DNA of 64,000 nt from GCA-003244245 sp049673305 (GCA_049673305.1 JBATXM010000260.1:20203-84202), one strand, 5' to 3'. Positions 27,088-34,961 are shown, numbered from the stretch's first letter. A program made the numbers and translations. Notes: generated by a model from the letters alone, not told the origin.

Positions 27088-27309
27088 GTGCTGTGGGCGG
27101 GGTGGGACGCGGTGAGCCGCTGGTGGGATGGGGTGGAACTGTGGCTCACCCAGCTCGGGCTCGCGCTGCAGGTGGGCCTGCTCATGGTGGTGTTGCTGCC
27201 GGTCTGCTGGTGGACCACCCGGGCACTGGACCAGGTAACCTGCCTGGTCTTCGAACGGTTCGGCCACCGCTACGCCGGGGACACGGAGAATGCGCGGGAG
27301 CCCCGGTGA
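27088..27309 (+). CDS. Small single-span membrane protein upstream of RNase gene
   Basis: A 73-residue protein (GTG 27088) with one clear membrane helix (LALQVGLLMVVLLPVCWW) flanked by a Trp-rich N-terminal segment (WDAVSRWWDGVELW) and a short charged cytoplasmic tail ending NAREPR. An upstream ATG at 27028 would add 20 residues overlapping the divergent dehydrogenase start. No named family is known to me. Its stop overlaps the ribonuclease start (GTGA), so the two are translationally coupled. It may act in secretion or membrane association of the nuclease (inference). Confidence 0.6.
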   Translation: MLWAGWDAVSRWWDGVELWLTQLGLALQVGLLMVVLLPVCWWTTRALDQVTCLVFERFGHRYAGDTENAREPR

Positions 27310-27725
27310 ACTCCCGCCGTCGGGTCAGCGCCGCGCTGATTGGCCTGCTCGTGCTGGTGGCCGGCGGCGCCTTGGGGCGCCACGCGCTCTCCGCCGCACC
27401 CGTCGGTGACCGGCCCTCGGTGGTGGTCGCCTCGGCGGCTGGCCTGCCGGTCCGAGCCTTGTCTCAGCTACCGCCGCAGACCGCGCAGGTGTGGCAGCTG
27501 ATCCAGCACGGCGGCCCGTTCCCATACCGGCAGGACGGGGTGGTGTTCGGCAACCGAGAGGGACGCTTGCCGCCACGGCAGTCCGGCTTCTACCGGGAGT
27601 ACACCGTCCCAACCCCAGGAGAGCCCGACCGAGGCTCCTGCCGCCTGGTCACCGGCGGTGCCACCGAGCTGTACTACACCGGCAACCACTACGTGTCCTT
27701 CGTCGCGGTCGATCCGAATCGGTAA
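27306..27725 (+). CDS. Secreted guanyl-specific ribonuclease, RNase Sa/barnase-like
   Basis: A 139-residue extracellular ribonuclease of the N1/T1 (RNase Sa) family, cleaving RNA after G. Residues 1-30 form a signal peptide or anchor (RRRVSAALIGLLVLVAGGAL). The catalytic domain shows the near-identical RNase Sa blocks GPFPYRQDGVVFGNREGRLP, FYREYTVPTPG (catalytic Glu), RGSCRLVTGG (Arg residues) and YYTGNHYVSF (catalytic His). One Arg of the Sa active site (R68 position) is Cys here. It lies between a small membrane protein and a barstar-like inhibitor gene 4 bases away, forming a nuclease-immunity unit. Confidence 0.93.
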   Translation: MNSRRRVSAALIGLLVLVAGGALGRHALSAAPVGDRPSVVVASAAGLPVRALSQLPPQTAQVWQLIQHGGPFPYRQDGVVFGNREGRLPPRQSGFYREYTVPTPGEPDRGSCRLVTGGATELYYTGNHYVSFVAVDPNR

Positions 27726-27729
27726 GGCC

Positions 27730-28074
27730 GTGCTGCGTTATGTTCCCGATGCCGCCCGGGCACTCGCCGAAGCTCATGACCGGGGCGCGCTGGTTCACTG
27801 GGTAGGCCCGGTGACCAGCAAGGCTGAGGCGCTGGACGCGATCGGCGTCGCCCTGAGTTTCCCAGCCTGGTACGGCCACAACCTCGACGCGCTGCACGAC
27901 TGCCTGATTGACCTGTCCTGGCAAGGCGCTGGTGAGCACGTGCTGGTCTGGGCAGGCCACCGCCAGCTTCAGGCCGCCGACCCTGTGGGGTACCGCGCCG
28001 TGCTCGCGGTGCTTGACGACGTGGCCGAGGCCAGCTCGGAACGCCCCCTGTCGGTGCTGCTCGCGGAGGAGTGA
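27730..28074 (+). CDS. Barstar family ribonuclease inhibitor
   Basis: A 114-residue cytosolic barstar-like inhibitor expected to protect the cell from the RNase encoded just upstream. The family core is FPAWYGHNLDALHDCLIDL, the helix 2 segment that enters the nuclease active site. GTG at 27730 gives MLRYVPDAARALAEAHDRG. Gene order nuclease-then-inhibitor with 4-bp spacing implies co-expression. The pairing itself is inference from context and family. Confidence 0.9.
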   Translation: MLRYVPDAARALAEAHDRGALVHWVGPVTSKAEALDAIGVALSFPAWYGHNLDALHDCLIDLSWQGAGEHVLVWAGHRQLQAADPVGYRAVLAVLDDVAEASSERPLSVLLAEE

Positions 28075-28830
28075 TCAACTGGCGGGAACCCAGGACGGCA
28101 GGCGCTTCTCGGCGAAGGCGCGGATCCCTTCCTGACCCTCCGCTGAGGCGAAGCGCGCCGCAGACAACTCCAGCATCGCCGCGAAGTCGTGCGCCATCGT
28201 GGGTCCTGGACCGTGGCGCACCAGCTGCTTGGTCAGCGCCAGCGCCTGCGGTCCACCCTTGGCGAGCATTGCGGTGTAGCGGTTCACCTCGGCGTCAAGC
28301 TGGTCGGTTGGGACCGCGCTGTTCAGCAGGCCGATGGCGGTCGCTCTGGGGGCGTCGAAGGTCTCCCCGGTGAGGAACAGCTCGTGCGCCGCCCGGGGCG
28401 CCAACCGGGCCAGCACGGTCACCGAGATCACCGCAGGTACCACACCGAGGCGTACCTCGGTGAACGCGAACGTGGTGTGTTGTGCCGCGACGGCGATATC
28501 GGCGGCCGCGAGCAGGCCGATCCCGCCAGCGCGAGCGTGCCCAGCCAGCTTGGCGACCACCGGTTTCGGATGCGTCCAGATCCGGTCCAGGATGTGGGGC
28601 AACTCGATGACCGCCTCTGCCGGCTCGGTGAGATCCATTCCGGCGCAGAACACCGGCCCGGTGTGGTCGAGCACCACCACCCGCACCGAGTCGTCGTGGG
28701 CGGTGCGCTCCAAGGCCTCCAACAGCTGAGCACGCAGCGGTGTGGATAGCGCATTGCGGTTGGCGGGGGAGTCCAGCGTGATGGTGGCGCTCCCGGACTG
28801 CACGCTCAGGTGCACCAGCTCAGCGTTCAT
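28075..28830 (-). CDS. Enoyl-CoA hydratase/isomerase family protein
   Basis: A 251-residue crotonase-superfamily enzyme. Substrate-binding and oxyanion elements are visible: SPANRNALSTPLRAQLLEAL, VVLDHTGPVFCAGMDLTE (oxyanion region), and KLAGHARAGGIGLLAAADIA. The second glutamate expected of true hydratases is not obvious in the TFAFTEVRLGVVPA region, where the Glu of hydratase residue 164 appears replaced by Val/Pro, so the reaction is uncertain. Start ATG 28830. It converges with the barstar gene with no space between stops. Confidence 0.85.
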   Translation of the reverse strand: MNAELVHLSVQSGSATITLDSPANRNALSTPLRAQLLEALERTAHDDSVRVVVLDHTGPVFCAGMDLTEPAEAVIELPHILDRIWTHPKPVVAKLAGHARAGGIGLLAAADIAVAAQHTTFAFTEVRLGVVPAVISVTVLARLAPRAAHELFLTGETFDAPRATAIGLLNSAVPTDQLDAEVNRYTAMLAKGGPQALALTKQLVRHGPGPTMAHDFAAMLELSAARFASAEGQEGIRAFAEKRLPSWVPAS

Positions 28831-28864
28831 GGTGCCGACCGTAGCCCTGCTGGAAACCAGTTTG

Positions 28865-28893
28865 CCCGCCCGAGAGGGGGCCTCCCGGGCGGG
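28865..28893. terminator. Hairpin downstream of the 80-aa gene
   Basis: A 13-bp stem with one mismatch (CCCGCCCGAGAGG / CCTCCCGGGCGGG) and a 3-nt loop lies just after the stop of the 28909-29151 minus-strand gene. Confidence 0.7.
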
Positions 28894-28908
28894 ATAGGAA
28901 ACAGCTCC

Positions 28909-29151
28909 TCAGGTGACAGCTGGCCCAGCTTTTTCACTGCCGGACATCTTCTTCAGGAATTCGTGGCAACGTTTCGCGCGTTGGGAATCGTCCTCCATCA
29001 CCTCTCGGAAGAAGGCCGCAATATCGTCGAGACCTGCGTTCTCCGCATCACGCACATACTGGCCGTAGTCATGACCTGCCTTCAACGAATGGTACTGAAC
29101 CGACACCAAATCGTACGTCACATCATCGAACCCGGTTTCTCCGGTAGCCAT
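28909..29151 (-). CDS. Small conserved hypothetical protein (80 aa, helical)
   Basis: An 80-residue, predominantly helical acidic protein starting MATGETGFDDVTYDLVSVQY. The pattern YHSLKAGHDYGQYVRDAENAG and FFREVMEDDSQRAKRCHEFL recalls a single ferritin-like helical hairpin with scattered His and Glu. I know similar small proteins from other actinomycetes but no function. AAAGGAG lies just upstream of the ATG at 29151 and a terminator follows, so it is a stand-alone transcription unit. Confidence 0.7.
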   Translation of the reverse strand: MATGETGFDDVTYDLVSVQYHSLKAGHDYGQYVRDAENAGLDDIAAFFREVMEDDSQRAKRCHEFLKKMSGSEKAGPAVT

Positions 29152-29464
29152 CGCCTTCTCCTTTGAGTCTGTACCGTACCGAAGGGCTGCATCACCGCAG
29201 AGCGGTGTGTGACAGTGGAGTACCCGAACTACCTCAATGCATGCAGCCCCTGGCCACGCTCTCGCTCAAGCAGCTCCCTTCCACGTCATCGCTGTGCCCT
29301 GGCAGGCGCCGCAGCGACGCAGTGGCCGCTACCGCAGCGCTCGGTCCCGCCCACCGGCACTGCTCTGGGGGTCGCTCACCGTGCCTTCCCACGGCTTGTC
29401 CGTGGTCTCCAACCACCGTAAAACGTGAAACCATAGGTGACACGGTGGCGACGCAGGAGGTGTC
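29152..29464. other. Intergenic region, no gene seen
   Basis: This 313-bp spacer between two divergent small genes has no convincing ORF; open frames are short, low in protein-like composition and conflict with one another. It should hold two promoters. Confidence 0.5.
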
Positions 29465-29659
29465 ATGGGCGACGACTCTTTCGATGAGTTCCGGCAAACT
29501 TCACCGGGATGGGCTCTCGAGCAAGAGCTGGAGGTAGCGGCAGAGGTCTACGGACCCGAGCCCAAGGGGCTTCACACGCCTGCATCCGAGTTGAGCGACG
29601 AAGAGCTCCTCGAGCGATACAGGTCACTTCTCGGCTTCGACCTGAAGTGGGAGACGTAA
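29465..29659 (+). CDS. Small acidic hypothetical protein (64 aa)
   Basis: A 64-residue acidic protein starting MGDDSFDEFRQTSPGWALEQ and ending RYRSLLGFDLKWET. The segment ASELSDEELLERYRSLLGF predicts a helical hairpin. There are no cysteines and no membrane segment. A strong CAGGAGGTGTC ribosome binding site precedes the ATG. No family is recognised. Confidence 0.65.
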   Translation: MGDDSFDEFRQTSPGWALEQELEVAAEVYGPEPKGLHTPASELSDEELLERYRSLLGFDLKWET

Positions 29660-29735
29660 CTCATAGTGATCGAGACTCGCCAACTCGGGTCCGGGCCGGA
29701 GTGTGATCTCGACAGGACGTGCATATCCTGCGGGC

Positions 29736-30623
29736 ATGAGACCTTTTGATGACATCGTCCGGTTGGAACGGGCCGTGGCGTTGGACCGGCCGGCGGCTGC
29801 GGTACGCGGCGTTGTACAGCGGTTGCTGCGCAACCGGGCGCTGAAGGACGCGCTGCACGGAGTGTGGTTGGGGCATCCGTTGCACCCTGCCCTGGCGCAA
29901 CTCGCGCTCGGCTCGTTCATGTCCGCCTCGCTGATCGACGCGGCTGGCGGCCGGGGTCGGGAGTCCTCCGGCCTGATCGCGGTCGGGTTGGCCAGCACCG
30001 TGCCGACGGTCGCTGCGGGGTGGGCGGATTGGTCCGACAGTCACGAGGAGCAGCAACGGGTCGGGCTCGTGCACGCTGCGCTGAACGCGACGGCGGTGGC
30101 CTGCTTCGCCGCCGCGCTGCTACGCCGCCGCGGTGACCGTGGCACCGGGCGGTTGCTGTCGTTGCTAGGAGGCACGTTGAGCGCGACGGCGGCGGTGCTG
30201 GGCGGCCACCTGAGTTACCGGCAGGCCAGCGGCGCTAATCACGGCGAGGAGGTGCAGCACATCGGCCCGGCAGACTGGCAGCCGCTGGGCCCGCTCGAGG
30301 AATTTCCCGTGGGCCGGCCGGTATGCAGGTTCGCCGGAGACGTCCCCGTGTTCGTGTTACGCCGCAGTGGCGTCGTCTCTGAGATCACAGTGCTTTCCAA
30401 CCGCTGCCCGCACCTGTCCGCGCCCCTACACGAAGGTGAGCTCTCCGAGCTCGACGGAGAAGTGTGCATCACCTGCCCCTGGCACGCGAGCGTGTTCCGA
30501 CTCCGCGACGGCGCAGTCGTGCACGGTCCGGCGACGGCGCCGGTGCCCGGTTTCGAGTCCCGTGTCGATGGCGGCGTGCTCCAGGTCCGAGTGCAGACCC
30601 TGCCAGGCGTTTCGGCAAGCTGA
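29736..30623 (+). CDS. DUF2231 membrane domain fused to a Rieske [2Fe-2S] domain
   Basis: A 295-residue protein. Residues about 35-170 form a DUF2231 membrane domain with four hydrophobic segments; the family hallmark is WLGHPLHPALAQLALGSF. Residues about 190-290 form a Rieske ferredoxin domain: the two ligand pairs are in NRCPHLSAPLHEG (Cys-x-His) and ITCPWHASVF (Cys-x-x-His). The combination suggests a membrane-bound electron-transfer protein with the cluster on one face. The electron partner is unknown. ATG at 29736 is preferred to GTG 29703. Confidence 0.88.
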   Translation: MRPFDDIVRLERAVALDRPAAAVRGVVQRLLRNRALKDALHGVWLGHPLHPALAQLALGSFMSASLIDAAGGRGRESSGLIAVGLASTVPTVAAGWADWSDSHEEQQRVGLVHAALNATAVACFAAALLRRRGDRGTGRLLSLLGGTLSATAAVLGGHLSYRQASGANHGEEVQHIGPADWQPLGPLEEFPVGRPVCRFAGDVPVFVLRRSGVVSEITVLSNRCPHLSAPLHEGELSELDGEVCITCPWHASVFRLRDGAVVHGPATAPVPGFESRVDGGVLQVRVQTLPGVSAS

Positions 30624-30630
30624 CGCACTG

Positions 30631-31604
30631 CTATGCCGCCAGAAACACCCGTGCCTGCTCCACGAAGTCTCGTACGGCGGGCACCTTGGCCTGTGGTGTC
30701 AGTTGGTGGCAGAGGTTGCGGATCAGGCTGGCAACGCGGGTTGAGTCCAGGTTCTCGACCAGCTGGATCGCTTCCATGCCTCGGTCGGCGGCGGCGTCCA
30801 GGTCGCGCTGCCTGCCCGGCTGGGCCAGGACGTCGGCGAGGGCGGTGAGATAACCGGCGCGGCCACGGGGAAGTGAGTCATCGAACAGGGCGATGCCATT
30901 CTCGAGCACCGTCGCTGCCTGCTCGGCGTGCCCCAACCGCCGCAGGGCGCTGCCGACGTCGCTCGTCATGGTCGCCGGGTTCACCCAGTACAGCCAGGAC
31001 GGTTCGGTGGCCGGTGTGAGTCGCTCGATCTGCGTGCGTGCTTGGGAGAGCGCAGCGGTGCAGTCCGACGCGTCACCCAGTGTCGCGAAGGCATAGGCCT
31101 GCCCGTTATAGAGCTCTGCCAGCAGGCTCGGGGTCTGCCGACCGGGTACCGGCCAGGGCGGTCTGGATGAGCGTCACAGCCTCGGCGGGTTGGCCCTGGC
31201 GGGCGGCCTGCTCGGCGCAGCGTGCGGCCGGTCTGCTCGTCGTACAAGGCTCGGTCGAGCAACCTGGCGACCCACTCGAACTCCTGCTGAGCCAGGGCGA
31301 GCACGCTGCCGCCACCAGCGACGTCGTCCATCTTTCGCAGTTCGGAGATCATGGCCGTGAGCCGGTCGATCAGCCTGGCCGAGACGCGGCGCCCGGACAA
31401 GCCGGACACCAGCGGCCCCGGCTCGTGCACCAGCCACTGATGCGCCGGAGCAGTCAACGCCGCGCCGCTGAGAAACACGAAGCCTCGGCGCCACACTGGA
31501 CTATCACCGCCTCTCAGCACAACTGACGCCTCGACGGTACCCCGATGGCTCCACGACGCGCAGAGCACCGCGTCCCGCTCGGGATCGTCAGTCGGCGCGT
31601 TCAC
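30631..31604 (-). pseudogene. TPR-containing regulator-like gene broken by two frameshifts
   Basis: Three successive frames together read as one TPR protein. The first (from 31604) contains HQWLVHEPGPLVSGLSGRR and ends in frame near RALYDEQTGRTLRRA around 31215. The reading continues in a second frame (AEQAARQGQPAEAVTLIQTA) to about 31145, then in a third (SLLAELYNGQAYAFATLGD ... ALRRLGHAEQAATVLENG) to the stop at 30631. Two separate indels explain this. The parts match the C-terminal half of actinobacterial helix-turn-helix/TPR regulators; a DNA-binding head is missing. The gene is divergent from an intact XRE-TPR gene whose start is 38 bases away. Confidence 0.7.
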
Positions 31605-31642
31605 CGTGTCCCTTATCCTGGAGTCCGGCAGAAAGGGCGGAT

Positions 31643-32866
31643 ATGGGCGATCTGACGGGTAAGACCACCGGCGAGCGTATCAAGCATTTCCGCAACCGGG
31701 TCGGAATGAGCCGATCTGTTCTCGGCGGGTTGGTGGGGCGCGGTGCGGAGTGGGTGAAAGCGGTCGAGACGGGCCGGTTGCAGGTGCCCCGATTGTCGAT
31801 GTTGTTGCGGATTGCGCGAACGTTGGACGTGCGTGATCTGGCCGAGTTGACTGGGGACGGTCATGCGGTGCCCGTGCAGGCCTTCACCGGCGAAGCGCAC
31901 GCAGCGCTGTCCTCGGTGCAGGCCGCGCTCACCGACTACCGGTTCTCGGACCAGGATGCGCCAGTCAACGTGGCGCATCTGCAGGTGCGGCTGGAGCAAG
32001 CGTGGAAAGTGCGCCACGCCAGCCCCGATCACCGCACGGCCGTTGGCGCGTTGTTGCCCGATCTCATCCGAGATGGCCAACGCGCGGTGCGCACCACGAA
32101 GGACAGTGAGCGGCGAGCGGCTCGGCGAGTGCTGGCCGGGGTGTACCGGCTGGCGGATTTCTATGTCGCCTTCCAACCGGCGCCCGAGCTGGTGTGGCTG
32201 GTGGCCGACCGCGCGCTTTCTGAGGCGCAGGAGGCCGACGACCCGTACGCCATCGCGGGCGGCGCGTGGGCGCTGACCAGCGTGCTGCGGGAAACCGGTC
32301 GCTGGGAGGAGGCCATCACTGTCGCGCTCGGTGGAGCGCGACAACTCGAACCGTGGTTGACCCGCATCCCCGATGACGACTGGCGCGGTATGTGGGGGGC
32401 ACTGCAGGTCGAGGTGGGTTATGTGCACGCCCGGCGCGGCCGGCACGGCGAAGCGTGGTCGTATTGGGAGCGGGCCAACGAGATGGCCCGGCGGTTGGGT
32501 CCGGGATACCGGCACATCCAGACGTCGTTCAGCACCACTGTGATGAACGCCCACGCGGTCACGCTCGACGTGGAGCTGCGCCGTCCCGGCGATGCGATGC
32601 GCACCGCGAACGGCTTCGACGCCCATGAGATTCCCTCGCTTGCCCGGCGCAGCAGGCACCTGATCGAAGTCGCCCGTGCCCACCATCAGCGGCACGACCA
32701 GGCAAGCATGTACGCGATGCTGCATGCCGCTGAGCGCACGGCGCCGGAAACCATTCGCTTCAACGGCTTCGCCCGCGACATGCTGCTCTCCCTCGCCGCC
32801 GCCCCGCCCACTGGGCTACGAGAAGACGTGCACGCGCTCTGCGACCGAGTAGGCGTCCGACCATAA
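31643..32866 (+). CDS. XRE-family regulator with TPR-like C-terminal domain
   Basis: A 407-residue transcription factor-like protein. The N-terminal helix-turn-helix (about residues 8-65) reads ERIKHFRNRVGMSRSVLGGL and VKAVETGRLQVPRLSMLLRI. The rest is helical repeats (for example EAWSYWERANEMARRLGPGY, RWEEAITVALGGARQL), as in peptide- or ligand-sensing regulators of the Pseudonocardiales. A truncated, frameshifted copy of its first 60 codons lies at 38374-38550. A small zinc-finger-like gene follows at 32938. Ligand and targets are unknown. Confidence 0.88.
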   Translation: MGDLTGKTTGERIKHFRNRVGMSRSVLGGLVGRGAEWVKAVETGRLQVPRLSMLLRIARTLDVRDLAELTGDGHAVPVQAFTGEAHAALSSVQAALTDYRFSDQDAPVNVAHLQVRLEQAWKVRHASPDHRTAVGALLPDLIRDGQRAVRTTKDSERRAARRVLAGVYRLADFYVAFQPAPELVWLVADRALSEAQEADDPYAIAGGAWALTSVLRETGRWEEAITVALGGARQLEPWLTRIPDDDWRGMWGALQVEVGYVHARRGRHGEAWSYWERANEMARRLGPGYRHIQTSFSTTVMNAHAVTLDVELRRPGDAMRTANGFDAHEIPSLARRSRHLIEVARAHHQRHDQASMYAMLHAAERTAPETIRFNGFARDMLLSLAAAPPTGLREDVHALCDRVGVRP

Positions 32867-32937
32867 TAACCAGTACGGGTATAAAACATACCTCACCAGG
32901 CTGATCATCAGCCTTAGCATACCCCCGCATACAGGGG

Positions 32938-33189
32938 GTGACGCAGTTGTCGTTCGTGTTCAGTGGCGTGCGGTACTCGGAATGGCCTTTCGTGTGGTTC
33001 CCGCTCGCTGGAGCGCGCCACGCTATTGATCGGCGGGATCGCACCGTGCGGCTCGACAGCCCCATGCGCACCCTCTGCGGTACCGCCCACCCACGGCGTC
33101 CGGTCGGTGACATGGAGTGGTTCTGGCCCACCTGTGATCCGTGCTGGGACGAGGCATGCGAGATCCTCGAAATTCGTCCTCACCGGTGA
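32938..33189 (+). CDS. Small zinc-finger-like protein (83 aa)
   Basis: An 83-residue protein (GTG 32938). It contains FVWFPLAGARHAIDRRD and later MRTLCGTAH and WFWPTCDPCWDEACEIL, giving a possible metal site from one early Cys and a CxxC. Short proteins of this pattern accompany XRE-TPR genes in Pseudonocardiales genomes, which fits its place after the regulator. A further tiny frame (GTG 33230, MTATDAQCERIRGF) begins after it but stops at 33280, apparently truncated. Confidence 0.6.
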   Translation: MTQLSFVFSGVRYSEWPFVWFPLAGARHAIDRRDRTVRLDSPMRTLCGTAHPRRPVGDMEWFWPTCDPCWDEACEILEIRPHR

Positions 33190-33340
33190 TCGTCCCTTCG
33201 GGCACCCTCCAACTGCGAGGAGCCCCCTCGTGACTGCCACCGACGCCCAGTGCGAGCGGATCCGGGGTTTTCTTTGCTGAGAGATGTTGCCTCCGATCGA
33301 TAACGTCACGGCTTCCGTCCGCTACTGTCAACGGCAACCC

Positions 33341-33380
33341 AAAACTGACCCCCTGACGGCATCCGAAAATTGACCCCCTG
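33341..33380. repeat. Tandem 15-bp motif AAAA(C/T)TGACCCCCTG, possible IS end
   Basis: Two near-identical 15-bp copies (33341-33355 and 33366-33380) are separated by 10 bp. Such paired A-run/TGACCCC motifs occur at ends of IS21-type elements in actinobacteria, as I recall. The AAA-regulator remnant stops matching its family exactly here, supporting an insertion or deletion boundary. No transposase gene is present. Confidence 0.55.
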
Positions 33381-33389
33381 CATGGACGA

Positions 33390-33660
33390 CGCAACGTCTC
33401 CGGGTCACAAACCCGAACATAACTGCGAATGACCTGAACCCACGGCCAATAAGCAGGCGCCCCCGCACCATCCCAACACGTCGCCCACAACAGCCTGACC
33501 CCGTTGACCGCAGCGTCCTCGGTAGCATGGGTCACCACAGCGGTCTTGCCGATCCCCGGCTCGCCAGTCACTAACACCAGCCCGCCCCGGCCCCCTGAAC
33601 CGCTACCCGCAACCGCGTGAGCGCGCTCTCCCGACCAACTAGCTCGTCCGCGACCACCAT
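33390..33660 (-). pseudogene. Remnant of an AAA/LuxR-type regulator (N-terminal part)
   Basis: Read from the ATG at 33660 the frame gives MVVADELVGRESALTRLRVA and then shifts. The next frame continues LVLVTGEPGIGKTAVVTHA, a complete Walker A, and LLWATCWDGAGAPAYWPWVQ, the typical next block of AAA_16/LuxR (MalT-like) regulators. Similarity ends near VRVCDPETLRR, next to the 15-bp repeat pair at 33341-33380. One frameshift plus loss of more than three quarters of the gene make it non-functional. Confidence 0.75.
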
Positions 33661-33799
33661 CGGTCCACCGTTCTCCAACGCATGTGGATGAAGGCCCGTT
33701 GTGGGACCACGACACGCTAGCTGACCAGGCACAATCATAACAGAGACAACCCCTGGCTACCGCCCATAGTTGGGAGGGCACCATCCGCAACAGTCCCGC

Positions 33800-33830
33800 T
33801 TAAACTGGGGTCCGTTTAAACTGGGGTCCG
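33800..33830. repeat. Direct repeat TTAAACTGGGGTCCG, two copies
   Basis: Copies at 33800-33814 and 33816-33830 are identical over 15 bp and adjacent. The layout mirrors the paired motif at 33341-33380, so the 490-bp interval may be an element bounded by repeated ends. Confidence 0.6.
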
Positions 33831-33842
33831 TCGGCTTCGTCG

Positions 33843-34457
33843 TCAATGAGCCCGATAGGGAGATTGCCCGTTGATGTTGCCTGCTGGCGAGTACCTGCAG
33901 TCAAGCACGACGTTGCCTGAAAACTGTGTTGAAGCGGTCTGCCCACAGCCGACCCGCTGCGTGCTGCTCCACACCATCTGCGAATAATGACCCCAGGTGT
34001 ACCAGTTGCCGGTCTGTAGGTTGATGGGCCCGGGGTTGCTGTCGTACTTGATTTTCTCGTTGTACCAGCTCATCACTCCATTGGCGACGGAGTGCCAATC
34101 CGCGAGGTTTTCTCCTTGGTCCTTCGGCCGGTTAGGGTCGTGACAGAGCTGACCCAGGGGCGCCGTGATATCCACCCATCTCTGCGCCGCATCGGCCAGC
34201 GAGTCGTCCCAGGCTAGCGGCGGCACCCCGACTTCATTACGATACTGATTGTGCAGTTGCAGTATCGTGGTGCGATTGGCGGTACTGACTTGCGAGGGGG
34301 TGCGGCCCCCACTGGAGCTCGTCGGGCATGCGCCCACCTGCGCCAGCGTCGAACCACCCAGTGGCAGCAGCAGTCCTCCCGCCACCAGCACCGCGGAAGC
34401 GGCCAATACGAGACGGCGGCAACGGTACGCGGCCGTGAAGTCGATGGCCATGAGCAT
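33843..34457 (-). CDS. Secreted CAP-domain (SCP/PR-1-like) protein
   Basis: A 204-residue exported protein. Residues 1-40 form a signal peptide (LVLAASAVLVAGGLLLPLGG). The CAP domain (about 60-204) carries LHNQYRNEVGVPPLAWDDSL, CHDPNRPKDQGENLADW, the eukaryote-like signature TWGHYSQMVWSSTQRVGCG and the end VLDCRYSPAGNINGQSPY. Four or more cysteines and the conserved His/Glu cavity residues are present. This version is closer to plant PR-1/CRISP sequences than to the common bacterial YkwD type. Function in bacteria is unclear; sterol/lipid binding or proteolysis are proposed for the superfamily. It sits among mobile-element remnants. Confidence 0.88.
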   Translation of the reverse strand: MLMAIDFTAAYRCRRLVLAASAVLVAGGLLLPLGGSTLAQVGACPTSSSGGRTPSQVSTANRTTILQLHNQYRNEVGVPPLAWDDSLADAAQRWVDITAPLGQLCHDPNRPKDQGENLADWHSVANGVMSWYNEKIKYDSNPGPINLQTGNWYTWGHYSQMVWSSTQRVGCGQTASTQFSGNVVLDCRYSPAGNINGQSPYRAH

Positions 34458-34682
34458 TGGTCCTTCGCGTCGATGCCTGACGAATTGCTGTCCTGGATGG
34501 ACGAAATATTCCCGTACACACTGTTTGCGGACCTAGGCCGCAGCCCGCTCGGCTGGGCTCGATATGTGGAGTACTGAACAGCTACAAGCACTGAGAGTAG
34601 GAGAAAGCTGCCTGCTGCGGCTAGTTCTTTCACCTATTTGTCGCAGTGCGGTAGGCCGTACGACAGAAAAAGTGACCAGTTT

Positions 34683-34797
34683 TCAACGCAGAGTGAGACT
34701 GACGTCGATGTTCTCCTCATCCAGGGACAGGCCCAAGATCTCCGCCGCGCGCAGGGTCGCGGTGAACACCAGGTGCGACTGGGTGCGTTCGATGAAC
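34683..34797 (-). pseudogene. Possible tyrosine-recombinase fragment
   Basis: A 38-codon stretch on the minus strand reads PFIERTQSHLVFTATLRAAE, then ILGLSLDEENIDVSLTLR and a stop. The TLRAAEILGLSLDEENID pattern resembles the start of the phage-integrase catalytic domain. It ends exactly where the inverted repeat element begins at 34797/34798. It is short, so the assignment is tentative. Confidence 0.25.
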
Positions 34798-34961
34798 GGG
34801 TATGAGCGGGATACGCCGAAAAGGGGTCGTTAGAGGCGTGACCTGGGTGAAGTCGGCAGCGTTGGAGCGGTAATGTCGCTGGTCAGCGGCTGGCGCGAAG
34901 GCTGTTGACCAGGACATCTGAAGATCCACGGCCCCTTTTCGGCGTATCCCGCTCATACCCG
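34797..34961. mobile_element. MITE-like element, 165 bp with 31-bp terminal inverted repeats
   Basis: The left end (34797-34827, CGGGTATGAGCGGGATACGC...) and the right end (34931-34961) are inverted copies matching at 30 of 31 positions. Between them are 103 bp without a coding frame. No transposase is encoded, so it would have been moved in trans, or it is a large structured RNA/terminator. I could not identify a clean target-site duplication at the borders. It interrupts a possible recombinase fragment. Confidence 0.75.

Noticed and set aside
29234..29497. 87-codon minus-strand ORF in the gap before the 64-aa gene
   Set aside because: Overlaps the better supported plus-strand gene with a strong ribosome binding site, and has no protein-like features.
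34717..34956. 79-codon minus-strand ORF across the inverted-repeat element
   Set aside because: It spans both inverted repeats and part of the recombinase fragment; it is an accident of the element sequence.
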